Source of the DNA: Paraburkholderia lycopersici
GTDB taxonomy: Bacteria; Pseudomonadota; Gammaproteobacteria; Burkholderiales; Burkholderiaceae
Assembly (NCBI RefSeq): GCF_900096975.1
Contig: NZ_FMYQ01000021.1
Span: 62,001-126,000 of the forward strand
Reading direction: 5' to 3'
DNA length: 64,000 nucleotides
Shown here: piece after piece, positions 51,914-63,912 of the stretch
How positions within the stretch are numbered: position 1 is the first letter of the stretch
Layout: each line of letters begins with the position of its first letter
The notes under the pieces: generated by a model
Seen by the model: the letters and a program-made list of their open reading frames with translations, nothing else
What the model was told of the DNA's origin: nothing
Database searches by the model: none
Made by a program: the position numbers and the translations under genes

Positions 51914-53071
51914 GTGTTGCCGTCTTTCTCTCCCGCTCTGCTCGCGCTCGCCGACGGCACGGTCTTTCGTGGTTACTCGATCGGCGCGCCGGGTCATACA
52001 ATCGGTGAAGTCGTGTTCAACACGGCCATCACCGGCTATCAGGAAATCCTGACTGACCCGAGCTACGCTCGCCAGATCGTCACCCTCACGTATCCGCACA
52101 TCGGCAACGTCGGCGTCAATGCCGAAGACGTCGAAGCCACGAAAGTCCATGCCGCCGGTCTGATCATTCGCGACCTGCCCGTGCTCGCCTCGAACTTTCG
52201 CATGGAGCGCACGCTCGGCGAGTATCTCCAGGACGAAGGCGTGGTCGCGATCGCCGGCATCGACACGCGCAAGCTCACGCGTATCCTGCGCGACAAGGGC
52301 GCGCAGAACGGCGCGATCCTCGCCGGTTCCGACGACGAAGCCCAGGCCATCGAACTCGCGCGCTCGTTCCCGGGCCTCGCGGGCATGGATCTCGCCAAGG
52401 TCGTCTCGACCGGCAAGTCCTACGAATGGACGACCACCGAGTGGCGTCTGGGCGAAGGCTACCGCACGCAGTCGGCGCCGAAGTACAAGGTCGTCGCGTT
52501 CGACTACGGCGTGAAGCAGAACATCCTGCGTATGCTCGCGGAGCGCGGCTGCCACGTCACCGTGCTGCCGGCGCAGGCCACCGCCGAAGACGCGTTCGCG
52601 CTGAACCCGGACGGCGTGTTCCTCTCGAACGGCCCTGGCGACCCCGAGCCGTGCGATTACGCGATCAAGGCCACGCAGGAATGCATCGCGCGCGGCATTC
52701 CCACGTTCGGCATCTGCCTTGGCCACCAGATCATGGGTCTCGCCGTCGGCGCGAAGACCATGAAGATGAAGACGGGCCACCACGGCGCGAACCATCCGGT
52801 GAAGGATCTCGGCGACGGGCGCGTCGTCATTACGTCGCAGAACCACGGCTTCGCGGTCGATGCCGACACGCTGCCGGCCAACGCGCGCGTCACGCACGTT
52901 TCGCTCTTCGACGGCACGCTGCAAGGCTTCGAGCTGACCGACAAGCCCGCGTTCTGCTTCCAGGGCCACCCGGAAGCGTCGCCGGGCCCGCACGACATCG
53001 GCTATCTGTTCGACCGCTTCACCGCGCTCATGGACAACGCGAAGGGCGAAAAGCGCACGGGCACGGCTTAA
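51914..53071 (+). CDS. carA: Carbamoyl-phosphate synthase small subunit
   Basis: Glutamine amidotransferase subunit that supplies ammonia to CarB for arginine and pyrimidine synthesis. The 385-aa protein has the N-terminal CarA domain (ADGTVFRGYSIG, then VVFNTAITGYQEILTDPSY) and a class I GATase domain with catalytic cysteine in FGICLGHQIMGLA and histidine/glutamate in QGHPEASPGPHD. The start is GTG 51914 because AAGGAG lies 6 bases before it. The frame stays open far upstream, but that part is unlike CarA. carB follows 129 bases later. Confidence 0.96.
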   Translation: MLPSFSPALLALADGTVFRGYSIGAPGHTIGEVVFNTAITGYQEILTDPSYARQIVTLTYPHIGNVGVNAEDVEATKVHAAGLIIRDLPVLASNFRMERTLGEYLQDEGVVAIAGIDTRKLTRILRDKGAQNGAILAGSDDEAQAIELARSFPGLAGMDLAKVVSTGKSYEWTTTEWRLGEGYRTQSAPKYKVVAFDYGVKQNILRMLAERGCHVTVLPAQATAEDAFALNPDGVFLSNGPGDPEPCDYAIKATQECIARGIPTFGICLGHQIMGLAVGAKTMKMKTGHHGANHPVKDLGDGRVVITSQNHGFAVDADTLPANARVTHVSLFDGTLQGFELTDKPAFCFQGHPEASPGPHDIGYLFDRFTALMDNAKGEKRTGTA

Positions 53072-53200
53072 GAGCGACCCCACGAGCAGAGCAGGGCGCG
53101 CAGCGAGCCGCTTCGGAGCGGCCCACGCGCGACGCCCGCAGGCGCGCGGCGGCGCGCGCCGCAAGACGTAAAAGACACAGGAATATTTAGCGAGAGCGTT

Positions 53201-56455
<3,255 letters not shown>

Positions 56456-56500
56456 GACTTCGACTGTCTGTCCAATACTGAACGAGGCAGGCTAAAAAGC

Positions 56501-56600
56501 TGAATGTGCCGCGGTTAAGCGGCGTCCCAACAGGGTTTTCAGGCTGCGCCAGACCGCGCCGCCGCCCTTGCGGGATGCACTTAACCGCGGAATTTTTTTA
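56501..56600 (+). ncRNA. Candidate structured RNA or long terminator between carB and greA
   Basis: CCGCGGTTAAG (56509-56519) and its exact complement CTTAACCGCGG (56580-56590) enclose 60 bases that can fold further (AGGG with CCCT), and AATTTTTTTA follows. It can be the carAB terminator with an unusually long arm, a greA leader element or a small RNA. No known family was recognised. Confidence 0.35.
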
Positions 56601-56672
56601 TGGCCGCAACATGTCGCGCAAGCGCTCGTGCTGCGGCCTCATTGAGGGCCCAAGCGGCCATACGAGTTGTTT

Positions 56673-57149
56673 ATGAGCACGATTCCCTTGACCAAGCGCG
56701 GCGCAGACCAACTTCGCGAAGAGCTGCAGCGCCTGAAATCCGTCGAGCGTCCGGCGGTCATCAATTCGATCGCCGAAGCGCGCGCGCAAGGCGATCTGTC
56801 TGAAAACGCGGAATACGACGCCGCGAAGGAAAAGCAGGGCTTCATCGAAGGCCGCATCGCGGAAATCGAATCGAAGCTGGCGGCCGCGCAGGTCATCGAC
56901 CCGGCCACGCTCGAGGCAGACGGCCGCGTGGTGTTCGGCTCGACCGTGGATCTCGAAGACCTTGACTCGGGCAAGACGGTGACCTACCAGATCGTCGGCG
57001 ACGATGAAGCCGATCTCGAACACGGCCTGATCTCGGTGAGCTCGCCCATCGCACGCGCGCTGATCGGCAAGTCCGAAGGCGATGTCGCCGAAGTGCAAGC
57101 GCCCAGCGGCGTGCGCGAGTACGAGGTCATCGAGGTTCGCTACGTCTGA
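56673..57149 (+). CDS. greA: Transcription elongation factor GreA
   Basis: Rescues backtracked RNA polymerase by stimulating transcript cleavage. The 158-aa protein has the N-terminal coiled coil carrying the acidic tip in EARAQGDLSENAEYDAAKE (its Asp and Glu sit in the polymerase secondary channel) and a C-terminal FKBP-like domain with SPIARALIGKSEGD. The length equals that of E. coli GreA. ATG 56673 is used; a TTG two codons upstream is in frame. It follows carB, an arrangement also seen in E. coli relatives. Confidence 0.97.
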   Translation: MSTIPLTKRGADQLREELQRLKSVERPAVINSIAEARAQGDLSENAEYDAAKEKQGFIEGRIAEIESKLAAAQVIDPATLEADGRVVFGSTVDLEDLDSGKTVTYQIVGDDEADLEHGLISVSSPIARALIGKSEGDVAEVQAPSGVREYEVIEVRYV

Positions 57150-57161
57150 GGGCGCATCCAC

Positions 57162-57698
57162 GTGAGTACCGCAAGTCACGCAGGTTCTGCCGTTCCCCTT
57201 TCGCTCGTTCCGCACCGGCTCTTCGGCCTCCTGGCCATGCTGTGGGTTGGAAGCCAGTTGACCATTGGTTACGCGGTCGCGCCCGTGTTGTTCGCCTCGC
57301 TCGAAAGGGTGGTGGCCGGCGAGATCGCCGCGCAGCTCTTTCGTCTTGAAGGCATTGTCGGCGTAGTGTGCGGCGTGTTGCTGCTTGGGCTTTCGAACGT
57401 GCTGGCGCGCCGCGGCGCGGCGGGCTATCGCCGCCTTCGCTGGATTCTGGCCGCGATGCTGCTGTGCGTGCTGATTGGCTATTTCGCGCTGCAGCCATTC
57501 ATGAACGCATTGCGCGTTCAGGCCATGAGCGCGGGCATGGATGTGGCCAGTTCGCCATATGCGAGCCGCTTCGGGCTGCTGCATGGCGTATCGAGTCTCT
57601 TCTATCTCGTGCAAAGCCTGCTTGGCGCGTGGCTGGTATGGTTGCTGCCTTCGGCGCGCGGCATGGTGCCGCAGCGCCTGGAAACGACCGCGCGCTGA
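57162..57698 (+). CDS. DUF4149 membrane protein
   Basis: A 178-aa protein with about four membrane spans (roughly 20-46, 62-80, 91-111 and 143-166). It carries the family-like N-terminal HRLFGLLAMLWVGSQLTIGYAVAPVLF (parts LWVGSQLTIGYAVAP and LFASLERVVAG), matching DUF4149. The start is GTG 57162, 12 bases after greA, so it is probably co-transcribed. Function unknown. It converges on yhbY through a bidirectional terminator. Confidence 0.8.
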   Translation: MSTASHAGSAVPLSLVPHRLFGLLAMLWVGSQLTIGYAVAPVLFASLERVVAGEIAAQLFRLEGIVGVVCGVLLLGLSNVLARRGAAGYRRLRWILAAMLLCVLIGYFALQPFMNALRVQAMSAGMDVASSPYASRFGLLHGVSSLFYLVQSLLGAWLVWLLPSARGMVPQRLETTAR

Positions 57699-57722
57699 AC
57701 GGGCCCCAAGCCGGTTCGGCGC

Positions 57723-57754
57723 AAAAAAAGCGCGGCTCGAAGGCCGCGCTTTTT
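57723..57754. terminator. Bidirectional terminator between the DUF4149 gene and yhbY
   Basis: AGCGCGGC (57729-57736) and GCCGCGCT (57743-57750) with an A-run on the left and TTTTT on the right. Its right side overlaps the yhbY stop codon. Confidence 0.85.
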
Positions 57755-58298
57755 ACTTCGAACCCTGGTGAATCCGCTTGGAGCCGGTCTGGCGCTTCTT
57801 GGCGCGCTTGATGTTGCCGCCTTGCGTGACGCGCTCGTTGCCCTTGACGGTCACCTTTTGCGCTTTCGGCTTGCGCATCGGGTTGTCAGTGGCCTTGACG
57901 ACCTTGACGACGCGGGGTGCCGCGCCGCGCTTGCCCGCTTCGCGCGCGCTCGGCACGTCGGCGGAGGGGCGCGACACGGTGCCCCGCGCGCCGGCTCGGG
58001 CGGTGGTGGTCCTGGCCTTCACTTCCTCGGGCTTGTAGATGACGAGCAGCTTGCCGATGTGCTGGATCGGCGCGGCGTTCAGGCGGTCGCAGATCTCTTC
58101 GTAGATCGCGAGGCGCTCCTCACGCTCGTCGCCGAACACGCGCACCTTGATGAGCTGGTGCGCGGCCAGGTGGACCTTGATTTCCTTGAGAACGGCGTCG
58201 GTCAGTCCCTCGGCGCCGATGAGCACGACCGGTTTGAGCGCGTGAGCCTGGGAGCGCAGTTCGGAGCGCTGTTCGGCGGAAAGAGAGAGGGCGGGCAT
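57753..58298 (-). CDS. yhbY: CRM-domain ribosome assembly factor YhbY with basic tail
   Basis: RNA-binding protein associated with pre-50S particles. Residues 1-95 form the CRM domain (LSAEQRSELRSQAHALKPVVLIG, parts RSELRSQAHALKP and VVLIGAEGLTDAVL, then HQLIKVRVFGDERE). The final 85 residues are a Lys/Arg/Gly-rich disordered extension that E. coli YhbY (97 aa) lacks; it may add general RNA binding. Divergent from rlmE, matching the yhbY-rlmE-ftsH-folP-glmM order of E. coli. Confidence 0.93.
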   Translation of the reverse strand: MPALSLSAEQRSELRSQAHALKPVVLIGAEGLTDAVLKEIKVHLAAHQLIKVRVFGDEREERLAIYEEICDRLNAAPIQHIGKLLVIYKPEEVKARTTTARAGARGTVSRPSADVPSAREAGKRGAAPRVVKVVKATDNPMRKPKAQKVTVKGNERVTQGGNIKRAKKRQTGSKRIHQGSK

Positions 58299-58570
58299 GG
58301 GATGTGGCAGACTCGACTAAAATGACGGCGCCGCGCGGGTCGACAGGCCTGATTCGACAGACTGGACAGACGTGAACGCGGTCCGCGGGTAGCGGGCCGC
58401 TGGCGGGCAAGCTCGTCGGAACAACGGAGAACCGTGGGGAACGGCAGGGCGCGGACACCATAGGCCGCCGGAGAAACGGTCATCCGGGCAGGCGAGCCGC
58501 GACGGCCGCACGAATTAAACGCGTATTATCCGCTAAAAGCGCGGAATCACGCAGCAAGAGTTCATCTTTA

Positions 58571-59233
58571 ATGGCAAAAAATCGCTTCAACCAGTCGTGG
58601 CTGCACGACCATATCAACGACCCGTACGTGAAAATGGCGCAGCGGGAGGGCTATCGCGCCCGCGCTGCCTACAAGCTGAAGGAAATCGACGAGCAGGACA
58701 AGCTGATCCGCCCCGGCATGGTGATCGTGGATCTCGGCGCGGCGCCCGGCAGCTGGAGCCAGTACGTGCGCAACAAGCTCGCACAGAGCGCGAAGCGCGA
58801 CGAGCAGCGTCAGGGCGGCATCGACGGCACGATCATCGCGCTCGACCTCCTGCCAATGGAGCCCATCGCCGACGTGCAGTTCCTGCAGGGCGATTTCCGC
58901 GAGGACGACGTGCTTGCGCAACTGGAAGAATTGGTGGGCGGCCGCCCGGTCGATCTTGTAATTTCCGACATGGCGCCCAATCTTTCGGGGGTTGCGTCGG
59001 CCGATGCGGCGCGTATCGAACACGTATGCGATCTCGCGCTGGAATTCTCGCAGAATCACCTGAAACCCGATGGGGCCCTTTTGGTCAAGTGCTTCCACGG
59101 CAGCGGTTACAGCCAGATCGTCGAGAAATTCAAGCAGCAGTTCAAGGTAGTGGCTGCGCGCAAACCGAAGGCTTCGCGCGATAAATCGTCCGAAACGTTT
59201 ATATTGGGTAAACATCTGAAGCGTCCCCGTTAA
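58571..59233 (+). CDS. rlmE: 23S rRNA 2'-O-ribose U2552 methyltransferase RlmE (FtsJ)
   Basis: Methylates U2552 in the 50S A-loop, a late step in assembly. The 220-aa protein has the catalytic K-D-K-E set: lysine in RARAAYKLKEID, aspartate in VISDMAPNLSG, lysine in GALLVKCFHG and glutamate near SSETFILGKHL, plus the SAM motif VIVDLGAAPGSWSQYV. Its start is 272 bases from the divergent yhbY start. A TATTAT box (58524-58529) in that gap may be its -10. Confidence 0.97.
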   Translation: MAKNRFNQSWLHDHINDPYVKMAQREGYRARAAYKLKEIDEQDKLIRPGMVIVDLGAAPGSWSQYVRNKLAQSAKRDEQRQGGIDGTIIALDLLPMEPIADVQFLQGDFREDDVLAQLEELVGGRPVDLVISDMAPNLSGVASADAARIEHVCDLALEFSQNHLKPDGALLVKCFHGSGYSQIVEKFKQQFKVVAARKPKASRDKSSETFILGKHLKRPR

Positions 59234-59360
59234 TCGGGGCACGATTGCCGTGCAAATGGCGCGATCCGGCCGCTGAATGGGTAGAAGAGGCGGACGGGGC
59301 AAGGCGCCGGGGCTATTCCTGCGGTAGCGAAACGTTATGGCAGGGGTCCGTGTACTGGAT

Positions 59361-59366
59361 TAGAAT
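59361..59366 (+). promoter_or_regulatory. Possible ftsH -10 box
   Basis: TAGAAT at 59361-59366, about 60 bases before ftsH, with only a poor -35 match (TGGCAG at 59338-59343, 17-base spacer). ftsH is heat-induced in many bacteria. I see no clear sigma-32 sequence. Confidence 0.3.
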
Positions 59367-59425
59367 GCTTTGGTGGTGTCGCAAGGCAAATGTAGGCGCC
59401 CATCTATGAGTGAAGGAGTGGTGCT

Positions 59426-61315
59426 TTGAACAACAACATGTTTTCGAAGGCAGCAGTGTGGCTGGTAATCGCACTGGTGCTGTTTACGGTGTTCAAGCAG
59501 TTCGACAAGCCCCGTGTCCAGGAAGGCGTTTCCTATTCGCAGTTCATGGACGACGCGAAGAACGGCAAAGTCAAGAGCGTCGTGGTGCAGGGGCGGAACC
59601 TCACGGTCACTCCGGCTGATGGCCAGAAATACCAGATCGTCTCTCCGGGCGACATCTGGATGGTCGGCGACCTGATGAAATATGGCGTCCAGGTAAGCGG
59701 CAAAGCTGACGAAGAGCCGAATGCGCTTGTCTCCGCGCTGTATTATCTTGGGCCAACCATACTTATCATCGTGTTCTGGTTCTACATGATGAGACAGATG
59801 CAGGGGGGCGGCAAAGGCGGGGCGTTTTCGTTTGGCAAATCGCGCGCCCGCCTGATCGATGAGAACAACAATGCGGTGAACTTCTCCGACGTCGCCGGCT
59901 GCGACGAAGCCAAGGAAGAAGTGTCCGAACTCGTCGACTTCCTGCGCGATCCGCAAAAATTCCAGAAGCTTGGCGGGCGTATCCCGCGCGGCGTGCTGCT
60001 TGTCGGCCCTCCGGGCACGGGTAAGACGCTGCTTGCGCGCGCCATTGCCGGCGAAGCAAAAGTGCCTTTCTTCAGCATCTCGGGTTCGGACTTCGTTGAA
60101 ATGTTCGTCGGCGTGGGCGCGGCTCGTGTGCGCGACATGTTCGAACAGGCCAAGAAGCATGCGCCGTGTATCGTGTTCATCGACGAAATCGACGCGGTCG
60201 GTCGTCATCGCGGCGCCGGCATGGGCGGCGGCAACGACGAACGCGAGCAGACGCTGAACCAGATGCTCGTCGAGATGGACGGTTTCGAGGCGAACTCGGG
60301 CGTCATCGTGATCGCGGCGACCAACCGTTCCGACGTGCTCGACAAGGCGCTGCTGCGGCCGGGTCGCTTTGACCGTCAGGTCTATGTGGGCCTGCCGGAC
60401 ATCCGCGGCCGCGAGCAAATCATGAAGGTGCATCTGCGCAAGGTGCCGATCGCCAACGACGTGGACGCGGCTGTCATTGCGCGCGGCACGCCGGGCTTCT
60501 CGGGCGCCGATCTCGCCAACCTCGTGAACGAAGCCGCGCTCTTCGCGGCGCGCCGCGGCAAGCGCATCGTCGAAATGCAGGACTTCGAGGACGCGAAGGA
60601 CAAGATCTTCATGGGTCCGGAGCGCAAGTCGGCCGTCATTCGCGAAGAGGCGAAGCGCGCCACCGCATACCACGAATCGGGCCACGCGGTCATTGCGAAG
60701 CTGCTGCCGAAGGCCGATCCGGTGCACAAGGTCACGATCATTCCGCGCGGTCGCGCGCTGGGCGTCACGTGGCAACTGCCCGAGCACGACAACGAGACGT
60801 ATTCGAAGGACTATCTGCTCGACCGTCTGGCCATCCTGTTCGGCGGCCGTGTGGCGGAAGAGCTGTTCATGAACCTGGTCAGCACGGGCGCGTCCGACGA
60901 CTTCAACAAGGCGACCCAAACGGCTCGCGCGATGGTCACGCGCTTTGGCATGACCGACGCGCTCGGACCGATGGTCTACGCCGACGACGACAACGACGGC
61001 AGCCCGTTCGGCAAGGGCTTTACGCGCGCCATTTCGGAAGCGACGCAACAAAAGGTCGATGCCGAAATCCGCCGCGTGCTCGACGATCAGTACAACCTTG
61101 CGAAGCGGCTGCTCGACGAGAATCGCGACAAGGTCGAAGCCATGACCGCCGCGCTCATGGAGTGGGAAACGATCGACGCCGACCAGATCAACGACATCAT
61201 GGCCGGCCGTCCGCCGCGCTCGCCCAAGAGCACGCCGTCGCCGGGCGACGCCTCTTCGTCGGGCGGCAGCGCGGGCAGTGAGGTCAAGCCGGGTAGCGCG
61301 ACTGCGCCGGCGTGA
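59426..61315 (+). CDS. ftsH: ATP-dependent zinc metalloprotease FtsH
   Basis: Hexameric inner-membrane protease that controls heat-shock sigma factor, LpxC and misfolded membrane proteins. The 629-aa protein has two N-terminal spans (about 7-24 and 100-121), an AAA+ domain with Walker A GPPGTGKT and Walker B CIVFIDEID, the second region of homology ATNRSDVLDKALLRPGRFDR, and the zinc motif HESGH (about residue 414). A short Ser/Gly-rich tail ends it. The start is TTG 59426, 8 bases after GAAGGAG; ATG 59438 is the alternative. Confidence 0.97.
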   Translation: MNNNMFSKAAVWLVIALVLFTVFKQFDKPRVQEGVSYSQFMDDAKNGKVKSVVVQGRNLTVTPADGQKYQIVSPGDIWMVGDLMKYGVQVSGKADEEPNALVSALYYLGPTILIIVFWFYMMRQMQGGGKGGAFSFGKSRARLIDENNNAVNFSDVAGCDEAKEEVSELVDFLRDPQKFQKLGGRIPRGVLLVGPPGTGKTLLARAIAGEAKVPFFSISGSDFVEMFVGVGAARVRDMFEQAKKHAPCIVFIDEIDAVGRHRGAGMGGGNDEREQTLNQMLVEMDGFEANSGVIVIAATNRSDVLDKALLRPGRFDRQVYVGLPDIRGREQIMKVHLRKVPIANDVDAAVIARGTPGFSGADLANLVNEAALFAARRGKRIVEMQDFEDAKDKIFMGPERKSAVIREEAKRATAYHESGHAVIAKLLPKADPVHKVTIIPRGRALGVTWQLPEHDNETYSKDYLLDRLAILFGGRVAEELFMNLVSTGASDDFNKATQTARAMVTRFGMTDALGPMVYADDDNDGSPFGKGFTRAISEATQQKVDAEIRRVLDDQYNLAKRLLDENRDKVEAMTAALMEWETIDADQINDIMAGRPPRSPKSTPSPGDASSSGGSAGSEVKPGSATAPA

Positions 61316-61334
61316 TCCGTATCGAGTAAGGTTG

Positions 61335-61366
61335 CGGGCCGGTGTGATGTTCACATCGGCCCGTTT
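61335..61366 (+). terminator. Terminator after ftsH
   Basis: A 13-bp stem (61335-61347 with 61351-61363, one G-T pair) and a three-base loop, trailed by TTT. Short T-run, so strength is uncertain. Confidence 0.6.
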
Positions 61367-61447
61367 GCATTTCTGGCGCGGGACTGGCCGCCGAACGACC
61401 GCCATGTCGCGCCGCTGTATCTCGTTACACATCTGACGTTTCCTGAC

Positions 61448-62362
61448 GTGCCCAATACCATCTCGCAGGGTAATCTCCCACCTGGGCCGCTCTCATGCGG
61501 CCGTTTCGCTCTGACGTTCGCCCGTCCGCTCGTCATGGGCATTCTCAATACCACGCCCGATTCGTTCTCCGACGGCGGTCGTTACCTCGCTTTAGACGAT
61601 GCGCTGCGCCGAGCCGAGCAGATGATGCTCGACGGGGTCGATATCATCGATATCGGTGGGGAGTCGACCCGGCCTGGCGCGCCGCCGGTGCCGCTCGGCG
61701 AGGAACTCGAGCGGGTGATTCCGCTCGTGGAGAAGCTCAAAGGCGCGCACGTGCCGCTGTCGATCGACACCTACAAGCCCGAAGTCATGCGCGCGGCGCT
61801 CGCAGCCGGTGCCGATATGATCAACGACATCTGGGGTTTCCGGATGCCAGGCGCGATCGAGGCCGTGCGCGACAGCGATTGCGGCCTGTGCGTGATGCAC
61901 ATGCTCGGCGAGCCGCAGACGATGCAGGTGGGCGAGCCCGACTACGTGGACGTCGTGCGTGAGGTGCGCGAATTTCTCGCGCAGCGCTGCGCGGACCTCG
62001 AAGCTGCGGGTGTGGAGAAGGCGCGCATCATCGTGGACCCCGGCTTCGGCTTTGGCAAGTCGGCGATCGGGCACAATTACGCGCTGCTCGCGCACCTGCC
62101 TGAGACTGCGCCCGAGGTCCCATCTGGCGTCGCGCCGTATCCGGTTCTCGCCGGCATGTCGCGCAAGTCGATGCTTGGCGCGCTCGTGAACCGGCCCGCG
62201 CCCGAGCGTGTGGCGGCGAGCGTCGCGGCGGCCGTGTGCGCGGCGGAGCGGGGTGCCGCGGTCATCCGCGTGCATGACGTCGCGCCCACTGTGGATGCGC
62301 TCAAGGTCTGGGCGGCGATGCGCGAGGCAATGGCAGGCGGCGCGCGGACATCGCGCGGCTGA
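61448..62362 (+). CDS. folP: Dihydropteroate synthase
   Basis: Joins para-aminobenzoate to dihydropterin pyrophosphate in folate synthesis; the target of sulfonamides. The 304-aa TIM barrel has the N-terminal VMGILNTTPDSFSDGG, DIIDIGGESTRPGA, IVDPGFGFGKSAIGHN and the late GMSRKSMLGAL and AVIRVHDVAPT. The start is GTG 61448, giving about 28 residues ahead of the first conserved strand. It lies between ftsH and glmM, as in E. coli. Confidence 0.96.
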   Translation: MPNTISQGNLPPGPLSCGRFALTFARPLVMGILNTTPDSFSDGGRYLALDDALRRAEQMMLDGVDIIDIGGESTRPGAPPVPLGEELERVIPLVEKLKGAHVPLSIDTYKPEVMRAALAAGADMINDIWGFRMPGAIEAVRDSDCGLCVMHMLGEPQTMQVGEPDYVDVVREVREFLAQRCADLEAAGVEKARIIVDPGFGFGKSAIGHNYALLAHLPETAPEVPSGVAPYPVLAGMSRKSMLGALVNRPAPERVAASVAAAVCAAERGAAVIRVHDVAPTVDALKVWAAMREAMAGGARTSRG

Positions 62363-62482
62363 GCCGCAGCCGGGGCGGACGCTCTCCAGCGCGCGCAGTG
62401 AGAAGGGCGCAGGGCGGCGCAAGACGGCCGAATGGCAGGGCAAGACAGTACCAAAAGGCAGTACCAAATCGAGGATACAAAG

Positions 62483-63835
62483 ATGGGACGTCGTTATTTC
62501 GGAACGGATGGGGTGCGCGGCAAGGTTGGCGAGGCGCCGATCACGCCGGATTTCGTGCTGCGCCTCGGGTACGCCGCGGGCAAGGTGCTCGCGGGCTCGG
62601 CTGCAGCCTCGGGGCCGCGCCCGGCCGTGCTGATCGGCAAGGACACGCGCATTTCGGGCTACATGCTCGAGGCCTCGCTGGAGGCGGGACTTTCGGCGGC
62701 CGGCATCGACGTGATGCTGGCCGGGCCGATGACGACGCCGGGCATCGCCTACCTCACGCGCGCGCTGCGGCTGGCTGCGGGTGTCGTCATCAGCGCCTCG
62801 CACAATCCGTACTACGACAATGGCATCAAGTTCTTCTCCGCCGACGGCAACAAGCTTCCCGACGAAGTGGAGACGCAGATCGAAGAGCAGCTGGAACTGC
62901 CGCTCGACTGCGCGCCCTCCGAGCAGCTTGGCCGCGCGCGCCGCCTGAACGACGCGGGCGGGCGCTACATCGAGTTCTGCAAGAGCACGTTTCCGCAGGC
63001 GTTCAACCTGCGCGGCCTGAAGCTCGTAATCGACTGCGCCAATGGCGCGGCCTACGACATCGCGCCCCACGTATTCCACGAACTCGGCGCGGACGTGATT
63101 CCGATCGGCGTGTCGCCGAATGGCTTTAACATCAACGACGGCGTGGGCGCGACTGCGCCCGATGCGCTCGTGCGCGCGGTGCGCGCGAATCACGCGGACC
63201 TTGGCATTGCGCTCGACGGCGATGCCGACCGCCTCCAGGTGGTGGATGCACAGGGCCGCCTCTACAACGGCGACGAGCTGCTGTACGTGCTCGTAAAAGA
63301 CCGCATCGCGACCGACGGCAAGGTGGAAGGCGCGGTGGGCACGCTCATGACCAATCTCGCGGTCGAGCAGGCGCTCGACGGCCTTGGCGTGCAGTTCGTG
63401 CGCGCGAACGTGGGCGATCGTTACGTGCTGGAGCAACTGCGCGAGCGCGGCTGGCAGCTCGGCGCGGAAGGCTCGGGCCACATTCTCTCGCTCGACCGGC
63501 ATACGACGGGCGACGGCATCGTCTCGGCGCTGCTCGTGCTCGCGGCGATGAAGCGCAGCGGCCAGACGCTGGGCGCGTTGCTCGACGGCGTGAAGCTGTT
63601 TCCGCAAAAGCTCATCAACGTGCGCATCGCACAGGGAGCCGACTGGAAGGGCAACGCCGCGATCCAGCAGTCGATCGCTTCCGCCGAGGCGGAACTCAAA
63701 GGCAAGGGCCGCGTGCTGATCCGCGCTTCCGGCACCGAGCCGGTGCTGCGCGTGATGGTCGAGGCCCGTGAAGAGCGCGACGCGGTTTATTACGCCGAGG
63801 CGATCGCGGGCGGGGTCAAGCGTTCGATCGCCTGA
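62483..63835 (+). CDS. glmM: Phosphoglucosamine mutase
   Basis: Converts glucosamine 6-phosphate to glucosamine 1-phosphate for UDP-N-acetylglucosamine. The 450-aa protein begins RRYFGTDGVRGKVGE and has the phosphoserine loop VVISASHNPYYDNGIKF (serine at about residue 103), the metal-binding ALDGDADRLQVVDAQG, sugar-binding AEGSGHI and the phosphate-binding RASGTEPVLRVMVE. ATG 62483 is chosen because it matches the family start. It lies 120 bases after folP. Confidence 0.97.
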   Translation: MGRRYFGTDGVRGKVGEAPITPDFVLRLGYAAGKVLAGSAAASGPRPAVLIGKDTRISGYMLEASLEAGLSAAGIDVMLAGPMTTPGIAYLTRALRLAAGVVISASHNPYYDNGIKFFSADGNKLPDEVETQIEEQLELPLDCAPSEQLGRARRLNDAGGRYIEFCKSTFPQAFNLRGLKLVIDCANGAAYDIAPHVFHELGADVIPIGVSPNGFNINDGVGATAPDALVRAVRANHADLGIALDGDADRLQVVDAQGRLYNGDELLYVLVKDRIATDGKVEGAVGTLMTNLAVEQALDGLGVQFVRANVGDRYVLEQLRERGWQLGAEGSGHILSLDRHTTGDGIVSALLVLAAMKRSGQTLGALLDGVKLFPQKLINVRIAQGADWKGNAAIQQSIASAEAELKGKGRVLIRASGTEPVLRVMVEAREERDAVYYAEAIAGGVKRSIA

Positions 63836-63877
63836 TACCGAGCCCCGCGCCCTGGCCGGCTCGAACCGACCCCATGC

Positions 63878-63912
63878 GCGCGACGCCGTGTCCCGGCGTC
63901 GCGCCTCTTTTT
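63878..63912 (+). terminator. Terminator after glmM
   Basis: GCGCGACGCC (63878-63887) with GGCGTCGCGC (63895-63904), followed by CTCTTTTT. No gene can be seen in the last 165 bases of the window. Confidence 0.8.
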
